A DNA stretch of 64,000 bases, taken from assembly GCF_022682495.2 (NCBI RefSeq), contig NC_071397.1, positions 33,185,427-33,249,426 on the forward strand. The letters are read 5' to 3'. Under the pieces are notes generated by a model that saw only the letters and a list, made by a program, of their open reading frames with translations, had not been told where the DNA came from and did no database searches. This document shows, piece by piece, positions 56,320 through 64,000 of the stretch (position 1 is the stretch's first letter; each line of letters starts with the position of its first letter). The position numbers and the translations under genes are program-made. Origin of the DNA: Desmodus rotundus (taxonomy: Eukaryota > Chordata > Mammalia > Chiroptera > Phyllostomidae).

Positions 56320-56450
56320 TTAAAGAATCAGATAAAAGTGGGTCCGAAATCTTGTGCTGCCATTTATTTGTAGCTTTGTGTAAACTGCAAGTCCTCTCCA
56401 AGCTTTAGTTTTATTTCATCTATAAATATGGTTTAATTTCATTTAGAAGA
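56320..56450 (+). repeat. MIR SINE fragment
   Basis: Contains 'cttgtgctgccatttatttg', 'tgtaaactgcaagtcctctc' and 'tttcatctataaatatggtt', matching MIR in forward orientation. Confidence 0.65.
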
Positions 56451-57493
56451 GCTACAGAATACAAATGTAATTTTGTGAATAGTACAAATTTTAACAAATT
56501 TCATTTAAATACACCTCCCTCCCATAGTGTTTATATTAATGGGACAGTATCATCTTGGAATGTCTTCTATTTAATAACAGATACTACCATCAAAAGGAAA
56601 ATGTGTGGTCAGATAAGAGAGAGATTAGCATGATGGTGGTTGTTTCCTGACGGCCACATTCTCTACGCAGTATTTCTTATGGACTCTGTTATATGGGCTT
56701 TTGCTTAGTCTTTGAAATCTATCAATAATAGTAACTCCTAAATGCTAAGTGCAGCAGACGTTTTCACAGGGTTCTCAAACCCTCTCCAGTAACCTTGCCC
56801 CTTATCCACTTCCCCAACTCCTCTCCTGCTTACAATGCAGAATTTTAGGGTGAAAGGCAAATAAAACTAAGTATCTTAAGCATTTAACCTTCTTTTACTT
56901 TATCCAAGCTTGTCACGTCAACATCGCCCAAACAAAAACATTCTGGCATAAAAAAAATGTTTTAAAAATTGCTTCAATAGGTTGCATCAGAAAGAGTAGA
57001 GCATCACAGTATCAAGACATGAAGGTTGTAGAGGATACTAAGCTGTTTTTCCTTTTACTATACAACAGTATCTCTCACGTCATAAGAACACTTCAATCAT
57101 GTTTATGAAATTCCTTGTTATTGGCATTATGAAAATGCCAATAAACATAGCTTGTTTTAAAATATTGTGATTGCTTTTTAGCTCCAAATCACTGAATTGA
57201 ACAAGATTCCAGACCATCTGAAGAACTTTCTCAGCATTTACAAGTGTCTAATGATATTTATTCCACTCTTTTCAGGAGTATTCTTTGCTGATGTTAGAAA
57301 TAATATTGTCAGAGGTTTGACAAATTCATGCATTTAATAGCAGGTTTTATAATATGGATACCAATATCCCTTTCCAACCTTGGAAGATTCAAGGCTGAAA
57401 TACCTTTTCTTTGGTCCTTTTTGAGATGGATTTGTACCTAAGCCTCAATAGGAAAAGGCTTAGTCTGGCTATTTCAGATTTGACTGTTTTTCT
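56450..57493. other. Intergenic sequence, no gene seen
   Basis: AT-rich sequence downstream of COX7A2, with no recognised element. Confidence 0.5.
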
Positions 57494-57508
57494 AAATACA
57501 CTAGCTTT

Positions 57509-57705
57509 GCTCTGGCTGGTATAGCTCAGTGGGTTGAGCGTCAGACTCCGAACCAAAGGATTGTAGGTTCGATTCCCAGTCAGGGCACATGACTGGGTTG
57601 CCAGCCAGGTCTCCAGTGGGGCACATGCAAGAGGTAACCACACATTCATGTTTTTCTCCCTCTCTTTCTCTCTTCCCTTCTCTCTAAAAATAAATAAATT
57701 TTAAA
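57509..57705 (+). mobile_element. VES-type bat SINE with perfect 15-bp target duplication
   Basis: Starts 'gctctggctggtatagctca', has 'gtgggttgagcgtcagactc', 'ggttcgattcccagtcaggg' (B box intact), the spacer with 'caggtctccagtggggcaca', and a tail 'tctctttctctcttcccttc' plus AAATAAATAAATTTT. The target duplication AAATACACTAGCTTT is perfect at 57494-57508 and 57706-57720, so this is the youngest-looking copy in the window. Confidence 0.96.
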
Positions 57706-58374
57706 AAATACACTAGCTTTATCAGTTTTATCCAGATATTACAGTTTACTATAAAACCCTTACTCATAGGTTTCCCCTAGATCTGATATATCTAGACTTT
57801 AATCTTTTATATAGTATTACAAATGTACACCTTGCAAAAATGACAAAATCTAGCCCCTTTAAGTTCCCTTAGAAGACAACTTTTAGAAATGAACTAACTA
57901 TTTAAGGAAAGTTACACATTATGATATACATAAAAGTAACACAATAAAAACCCACTCTGAGTGTGAAAAAAGGGCAAGTACTGAATTACTTTACAGCTGT
58001 ACTAAAGTCAAATTCTAAACTAGATTCTATCCAATATTTAAGTATACACTCACATAGCTAAGAAAGGGAAAGAAAAGAAACCTGAATCCCATGAGCCGAA
58101 AATAGCCTTCGTCCGCTAACCTCAGATGTTAGCATATCCTGGGACACAGTAGTCAGGGGCAGGACTCTCAAGTGTCAAGCTCAACTAAAGCTGACGACCA
58201 TCCACTATGTAATTCTGAGCTACTAAAAATAAAATTTACTAAAATAATATCACAGTTGTACTTTATACACCTGAATGACAAAGTAATTTTTTGCTCCTTA
58301 CCTAAAATTTTTAAGACTGACCAAAACCTGAAAATTATTGGTATGTGTACCCTAAAATGTGATAAAATAAGACA

Positions 58375-58578
58375 AAGCATGGTAAAGACTGCTTTATTGG
58401 TGGCAGTTAGTACAAGTCAATAAATATTGATCCCCAAAGAAGAACTCAGTTATTAATCAGCTTACTGGTCGATAGAGAGCTGAATGAAACTGACCCAACT
58501 GATTGCTGGGAGGATAAAGTCAATTCTGCTTCTTGGGAAATGAGGCCATGGCCAGCTGATAAATGGCATATGCTGTTC
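58375..58578 (-). CDS. COX7A2: COX7A2 exon 4: C-terminus, stop and 3' UTR
   Basis: The acceptor is TATTTTTTAG|GAACA. It encodes '[18 protein letters not shown]' and stops with TGA at 58522-58520. The 3' UTR runs about 145 nt to just past the AATAAA signal at 58398-58393; the end at about 58375 is inferred from the usual 15-20 nt spacing. Confidence 0.93.
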
Positions 58579-61500
58579 CTAAAAAATAGAAAGAAACAAA
58601 AGGAGAATTTAAATAAATTCTAAGATTTAAATGTATAACCCTAATATTTCAGCTAAAAGTTGTAAGATAAAGGCAAGGTTGGCAGTAAGACTACTCTTAT
58701 GGGAACAGAAAAAAATATGTAGATAGATGCTAGCAAAATTTAAAAAATATATATCTATACATATTTAGTCTAGTTTCAGTATTACTTAACTTATACAAAG
58801 TGTTAGATGCAGCTCAGCAATGTATTTGTCAAGTTAATAACATGTAAAAAATGTTTAAATAAGATTTGGAATACATACTTAGCTAAGATTGCCTGAGAAA
58901 TGCTAAGAATGATTTAAAAGCCAATAAAGAAGTCAAAATACACGAGCCTTCCCTATATTGTACTATCAAGGTAAAAATCAAGAAACAGTGATATATAACT
59001 TTAAAATCATCAAACTTAACGTAAGAATGGCTAATAGCTAGAATTTTATTTTTAAAACTAATTACCAGAATGTCTAAGAAACAGTCCCACTGGACAAAAA
59101 TAATGTAGGGCTTTATCTTAAGAAAACCCAATGTTACTATCTGGTTGTCTCCATCCTTAAAAACCCCTTCACTGTATTCAATTCACACCAAAGAAGGCAC
59201 CTTGGCATGAGCAGGGGGACTTTGTAATTAGTGCTCAAATCCCAGCTTTTCCACAGAAAAGCAATATTACCTTGAGTAAAGAACATAATTTCTTCGTCTT
59301 AAAATAAGAACATATTATGGACTTATTTACAGAAATCCATATGTGGCATTCCTATCAATAGATAAGCACACAGTAATCACTCTAAACATGTTTTTCTTCC
59401 TCCCCCAGAGAGCAATCATTCAAATTCCTAACTCTGCTCCTAGTATACCAATTTGTGTGTTCCACTTGCTAATACTGAATAATGGACCTGCCCAACCCAC
59501 AGGAAAAAAGTCAGAGCATTCTGCATATAGCAAGAAGTATTTATATGTACAGGTTTTGTCATAAATATGTGTGTACAGAATTTAGATGTAAAATGTTTTT
59601 ATTATGCATCACAGTCAAAATGTTTAAAAGCCCATGAGGGTGGATAGGGTGGGGTAGAGTGGATGTCTCTGGTTCCTCCAAAGGCCTGCAAGGCCACCAG
59701 TGGCACAATGGAAAGCCAAATCTATGAAAAAATAATCATCAAACTTCATTGGTATATTTTTAAAGAAGTTAAAATGCTCTTACACATCATGTATCAATCA
59801 TCTTCTTGAATACTTATATGCAAAGGAGTAAGATCTCATATTCTGGAGACAGACTACCTGTGTTAAAATACTGCCTAACACAATGCTTTATGCAGATGAT
59901 ATATTATAGAATCATATGCTTGAAACATATAATCATATTAATAAAGGTGCCCTGACTGGTGTAGTTCAGTGGATTGAGCACCAGCTTGTGAACCAAAGGG
60001 TCACTGGTTCAACTCCCAGTCTGGGCACATGCCTGGGCTGCAGGCCAGGTCCCCAATGGGGGGCATGTGAGAGGCAACCACACAATGTTTCTCTCCCTCC
60101 CCTCCCCTCCATTGTAAAATAGATAAATAAATAAAATCTTAAAATAAAATAAAAATGTTACCCAATACACAATAAAAAATAATATTAAAAAAATACTGGC
60201 AGTGTAAAAGCAATAAAATGATTAGTTATCTATATACTATTACTTTTCTATAAACCAAACATTTCAAATGTCTTACCACCAACTGTAAGAACCATGGTAG
60301 CTCTATACAGGAGGGCATCAGCTATCCCACCCTTTAGATGCACTGGAATTCCATCATCCTCCTAGGTTAAAAACATAGTAACAATAAATAATACACGTAT
60401 CATTTGTTTCCAACTAAGTTCAAAAGGCTAATTTATTCACTTAAAATTAAGTGGCTCCTTCAACCCTTGGAATTAAAATATTTTACATTTCAAAATTAAA
60501 AAGAACTCCAATTTTCCTGATTCTTTCTCTACTACTACTACTTTTAAAATAAGAACATCTGAAGTCAGCATTCTTTATTTTAAAGTTAATTTCAGATCCA
60601 ATAAAGATGTTCTTCCCATAAAACATATAAAATATAAATGTTAAATGCTACGAAAATATACTCATTTACATAATTATTAAAAATATCAGTAACCATCACA
60701 CTTCAGATTCAGTCACAAAAAAGATTCTTTCTTTCTTTAAAAAAAAAAGAAAAGAAGAGAAAGGGCGTTTTGGCTTATAACCCTAAATCATACCCTTAGC
60801 CCTTAGGTCAGCACCTGGCATAGAGATATATTTAATACATATGTTTAATATAACCATTTTATTTCTACATAGTGTAGAAAATCCAACTTTTTAATCACTT
60901 AAAACTTACTTGTAAAAAACCAGCGATCACAATAAAACAAAAAAAATCACTGATAATCTAACTACTTAAAAAGGTAAACTACTCCATCCCACTAAGTCTA
61001 GCCTCATGAGAAAACCATTAACAGCACTGTACATATCCTTAAAGATTTTTTTATGCTTATACTGTCACATCTTCTAATTTATATACATGCGCTTATATAC
61101 AAAATGAGGTTATGCTATGTAATAATCTACCATGTATTATTTTTTGTTCAATTCTATCTTGAAAAATATTTTGTTAGTCAAACATACTTTGTTCCTTTTA
61201 ATGGCTACTAGCATTCTACTGTGCAAAAATATAATAATTGAATTAGCTAGTCTTCTATTATGCATATTGAGGTTTTTGGGGCTTGGGGACATCAAAATCC
61301 CATGATTAGCCTTTTTCCTGTTTTTAAATACTTGTGCTATAATTTCTGTAGGAAAGATTCTTAAAAGTGGGAGTCCTAGATGATAGGGTACATTGTGATT
61401 TGTTTTTAATGATACTTTCAAATACTCTTTAAAACTTTTGTACCAATTACACTACCTAACATGAATCGAAGTACTGGGATGAATGTACCTATCTCCCACA

Positions 61501-64000
61501 CCTTGCTAACATAACCTATTTTAAATCTTTCTAAAATTTTGACAGTTGTAGAAAAGAAATAACAACTTGTCATTTTAATTTGCATTTCAAATTGATTTGT
61601 CAAAACTCTTTGTATACTAAGGACATTAACCTTTGTTATATTTTAAAAATTTGCTCCCATTTGTCACTTGTGTTTTGTAACCATAAATGCATTTAAAATT
61701 TTCATGCCACCAAACTTTGCAAATTTTATCCTTCACAGCTTCTTTATGAATATTTCCCACCCCACAATTATAGCAGTTAATAACACTGTATACTTGAAAT
61801 TTGCTAAGATAGTAGATCTTAAGTGGTCTTACACATCCACACAAAAAAGTAACTACATGAGGTGACAAATGTGTTAATTAACTCAACTGTGATAATCACC
61901 ACAAACACATTAAACATCTGATTGTACACCTTAAAAAATCAGGTACAACCTAAATATACACAAATTTTGTTGATCATATCTCAACAAAACTGGTGGGGGG
62001 AATATCTCCTATGTTTCCTTCTAATTTCTTTTGAGACGCATTTACATCTGCAATTTATATTTTAATATGAAAATAGAAGGGCTCTAACGTTACTATCTTT
62101 AAAATTGTCAGCCAATTTTTCCAATACCAATTAATGGTATCCTTTCTCCACTGATATGGAATAGCACCTTTAACATGTATTAAATATATATATTTATATT
62201 TATATATTTCCCCCCACCTGTTTCTGGGCCAATCCTATGTTCTATTTGCCTATTCCTGTGTAACTACCATAACAAGTGCCAACCCAATGTAACTCATCCA
62301 AAGAAAAGTGTCATTGACCCATATATACCCTTTCTCCTCATTTCTTCTGCTTCCTCAAGGGCCTCCTGGGTACAGCAAATGCCCAGTTAGCTAGCAAAAG
62401 AAAGTTTTTTATTGTTCTTTTGCTAATACAACAGGGTCACTAATAATCAGACATGTCCAGATTTAATTCATATCTCCATCTTTTGGTAATCATATTATTA
62501 TAAATAACAATCTCTCATAAAATATTTCAGTACCTGAAATAACTTTTGTTTCTCTGGAACTTTATTTTCAAACTGCCTGCGTGAAGCAGTAGTTATGGTC
62601 CTCTGGGCGATCTGGCGAAGAGCCTACAGTGTTAAATGCATACATATTAAACAGACTTAGGTCTTACAGAAACCTTCTAAACCAAGCAGGTACAATCTTT
62701 TAAATTACAGAAGAGGAAAAGTGAGAGTTGAAACATATTTAGTCACTAACAAAGTTATAAACCAACATCCAGGTTTCCCAATTTGTTGTTCATCCTCTGC
62801 TCTTTATATTACATTCTGCAGTGTCCAAAAACTACATTCAAGAAGCAATTCTGGGGGAAGGGAGTGGTGGGGAGAAAAATGGAGACAAGTGTAACTGAAC
62901 AACAATAAAGTAATTAAAAAAAAAAAAAAAGGAAGCAAGAAAATTCTGAACAAGAAAAAAAAGGCAAAAACCCCAAATTCCATGAGCTTTACCTGAATTG
63001 ACCAAGTACCATTATATAATCCTCGAAGAAATCATACTGCTATATATTACTAAAATAAAAAATGGTTACAAAATACACTAAGTTCAGGTGTTTTCTTTTA
63101 ATACTCTATTATATGAAAAATCTACTACTTGATATCAAAATAAACTAGCATGGTTCCTACTTAATTAAAATTGTTTCTCCCATTACATTTTTTCTTGAAA
63201 AAATTCTTAGTTAATAGCATATAAATATTTTTAGAGACTTTCACTACATACCCAGTTAAATGAATGAAACACGCACTTCACTTTCTAGATATATTAACAA
63301 ACTAAAATCTTATTGAATTATTACAAAAGTCATCACTGTTACATTTTCCTTTTCGAAATTCCGGGAAAACATTTCACATGCTCAAAGTCAGTGGAGGGGT
63401 GAAGGGCGCTGCGGCACCGTCTGAAGGAAGCAACGGTACACTTCCGCCATGACTGCTCGTGATGTCCCATCCGAAATCGAACGGCTTGCTCTTTAAACTG
63501 CCTTTTGATGCTCCCGACGCTCAGAACCACTGAAACGTAAGCCCTTTCAATGGCAGAGGAACAGCTTTCTGTCTGAGGCTTCCGGGTATCAGCAACTTCC
63601 CACCTGGACCTTGGTTTAACTAAGAGCTACTGAACTCATCCATGGCCCTGAGAGTTAGGGGTGACGACGGAGAAAATCAACGCCGGCGAACCAACAATCC
63701 TCTGGTCACCTCTTTAGCCTTTCCACTCCCTACACCTACCAAGCACAGCCTGAAGCGAGGGGACAGGAAGGGAGAGTAACGTCAGGAGGAAAGGACAAGG
63801 GTCAAGGTGACTTAAGAAGCCGCCTTCTCCCTTCCTCCTTCACTCTCAGAACAGGCTTTTCTGTCGTCCGTGACCCCGTAGCCTCCTCTGCCACCCCCAC
63901 CGTCCCACACTGCCACTGCAAGCCGAGAAACTCCTCACCCACCAGCAGATTCCGCAGCATGTTGGCTCGGTTACTGCCCACCAACCGCTTCAACGAAACA
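58375..64000 (-). CDS. COX7A2: COX7A2, cytochrome c oxidase subunit 7A2, mitochondrial (liver form)
   Basis: Nuclear-encoded small subunit of respiratory complex IV in the inner mitochondrial membrane; the A2 isoform is broadly expressed. Four coding exons on the minus strand (63960-63943, 62623-62534, 60361-60277, 58578-58520) give 252 nt, 83 residues plus TGA, the usual length. An N-terminal presequence of about 23 residues ([20 protein letters not shown]) is rich in Arg and lacks acidic residues. The mature part starts near '[13 protein letters not shown]'. One membrane helix spans '[20 protein letters not shown]', and the tail ends 'ASFPKKQN'. Splice sites are GT-AG and there are no disruptions. 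A processed copy is excluded by the introns. The 5' UTR and promoter lie beyond 64000. It is transcribed toward COL12A1, on the same strand, about 32.5 kb away. Confidence 0.96.
58393..58398 (-). terminator. COX7A2: COX7A2 polyadenylation signal
   Basis: AATAAA on the minus strand, about 122 nt after the stop codon. It is the first canonical signal downstream of the coding sequence. Confidence 0.8.
58579..60276 (-). other. COX7A2 intron 3
   Basis: An AT-rich 1.7-kb intron with a possible MIR fragment (59160-59300) and a VES SINE (59948-60150) about 130 bp from the exon 3 donor. Confidence 0.75.
59948..60150 (+). mobile_element. VES-type bat SINE, forward orientation
   Basis: Starts 'gtgccctgactggtgtagtt', then 'cagtggattgagcaccagct', 'ggttcaactcccagtctggg', 'ccaggtccccaatggggggc', and a tail 'tctctccctcccctcccctc' with AAATAAATAAAATCTT. 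It lies antisense to COX7A2, inside intron 3. Confidence 0.93.
60277..60361 (-). CDS. COX7A2: COX7A2 exon 3
   Basis: The acceptor is TAACCTAG|GAGGA and the donor GTTGGTG|GTAAGA. It encodes '[20 protein letters not shown]' and most of the membrane helix ('ATMVLTVG'). The 'IPVHLKGG' form differs from human 'IPLYLKGG' but is, as I recall, also found in bovine. Length is 85 nt, phase 0 to 1. Confidence 0.95.
61050..61690 (-). repeat. Old L1 (L1M-type) fragment, reverse orientation
   Basis: Shows the pattern 'tcttaaaagtgggagtccta', 'acttttgtaccaattacact' and 'cattttaatttgcatttcaa', found in 3' regions of ancient mammalian L1s (reverse complement). Confidence 0.6.
61770..61990 (+). repeat. L1 (L1MA/MB-type) 3' end
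   Basis: Contains 'tgctaagatagtagatctta', 'atgaggtgacaaatgtgtta' and 'attgtacaccttaaaaaatc', the typical L1M 3' UTR end. Confidence 0.8.
62534..62623 (-). CDS. COX7A2: COX7A2 exon 2
   Basis: The acceptor is ACACTGTAG|GCTCT and the donor TTTCAG|GTACTG. It encodes 30 residues, [18 protein letters not shown] and then '[12 protein letters not shown]': the rest of the targeting presequence, its cleavage region and the start of the mature subunit. Length is 90 nt, phase 0 on both sides. Confidence 0.95.
62855..62935 (+). repeat. LINE 3' end of the type common in bats
   Basis: 'ggagaaaaatggagacaagt', 'aactgaacaacaataaagta' and a 14-A run form a young-looking L1 3' tail; the body is truncated away. 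Confidence 0.65.
63439..63451 (-). promoter_or_regulatory. ETS/YY1-like composite motif
   Basis: The minus strand reads CATGGCGGAAGTG: a YY1-like ATGGCGG overlapping an ETS site (GGAAGT). It lies in COX7A2 intron 1, about 0.5 kb from the ATG. Such motifs are common in promoters of nuclear genes for mitochondrial proteins. Function inferred. Confidence 0.35.
63943..64000 (-). CDS. COX7A2: COX7A2 exon 1 (5' end cut by window)
   Basis: The ATG at 63960-63958 begins MLRNLL; only 18 coding nt lie here. The donor is CTGCTG|GTGGGT (63943/63942), chosen because it alone keeps frame with exon 2 (next codon GCT, Ala). The tempting GTGAGG four bases further would shift frame. The frame upstream of the ATG is open to the window edge, so a longer N-terminal form from a start outside the window cannot be ruled out. 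Confidence 0.92.

Larger units (their letters stand above)
60362..62533 (-). other. COX7A2 intron 2
   Basis: A 2.2-kb intron largely filled by two L1 fragments in opposite orientations (61.05-61.69 kb and 61.77-61.99 kb). The rest is AT-rich. Confidence 0.75.
62624..63942 (-). other. COX7A2 intron 1
   Basis: A 1.3-kb intron. An L1 3' end lies at about 62855-62935. The part nearest exon 1 (63.35-63.94 kb) is CpG-bearing and likely still part of the promoter island. It includes an ETS/YY1-like motif at 63439-63451. Confidence 0.7.

Noticed and set aside
59916..60122. 68-codon plus-strand frame '[13 protein letters not shown]...'
   Set aside because: It is simply the VES SINE body read through; such frames recur at many bat SINE copies.
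63937..63942. Alternative COX7A2 exon 1 donor GTGAGG four bases downstream
   Set aside because: It looks more canonical but would shift the frame into exon 2 and destroy the COX7A2 match; the GTGGGT donor keeps it.
1..64000. Prokaryotic-type features (operons, CRISPR arrays, insertion sequences, attachment sites)
   Set aside because: The window is mammalian nuclear DNA with spliced genes and SINEs; none of these applies and no such array was seen.

Overview
The window is mammalian nuclear DNA, almost certainly from a bat. It carries two intron-containing vertebrate genes. It also holds eight tRNA-derived SINEs of the bat VES type: a head close to 'CCCTGGCTGGTGTGGCTCAGTGG', a B box, a pyrimidine-rich CTCTCCCT tail, and clear target-site duplications on several. 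The rest is ordinary mammalian repeat content (MIR, L2, L1, HAL1, MLT1 LTRs, MER5A).

Positions 1 to about 25,830 hold the 5' part of COL12A1 (collagen XII alpha-1 chain) on the minus strand. I can place non-coding exon 1, the signal-peptide exon 2 and coding exons 3 to 13, all with consensus splice sites. They encode residues 1 to 903: signal peptide, FN3-1, VWA1, FN3-2, VWA2, FN3-3, FN3-4 and FN3-5. Every intron in the coding part is phase 1, so exons 3 to 13 are all symmetrical cassettes. This fits the known short collagen XII isoform, which joins the signal peptide to sequence well downstream. The gene continues beyond position 1.

Positions 25,830 to about 58,370 are intergenic. The COL12A1 promoter side is CpG-rich and has a TATA-like element, G-runs and a GT/CG microsatellite. 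Further out are old and bat-specific repeats, a C-terminal fragment of the mRNA-export factor CHTOP, an ERV-type LTR split by a SINE, a 30-bp minisatellite in LTR-like sequence, and a decayed half-LINE with a frameshifted ORF1. Several CTCF-like motifs lie in one orientation.

Positions 58,375 to 64,000 hold COX7A2 (cytochrome c oxidase subunit 7A2) on the minus strand. All four coding exons are intact and give an 83-residue protein. The 5' UTR and promoter run off the window end. The order COL12A1 then COX7A2, both on one strand, matches the human 6q13-q14 arrangement as I know it. The two genes are not functionally linked: one makes an extracellular-matrix protein, the other a mitochondrial respiratory subunit.

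I found no undescribed genetic system. The items most worth checking are the CHTOP fragment, a hairpin-dense unrecognised segment in COL12A1 intron 2 (16.8-17.5 kb), the tiny uORF in COL12A1 exon 2, and the minisatellite.
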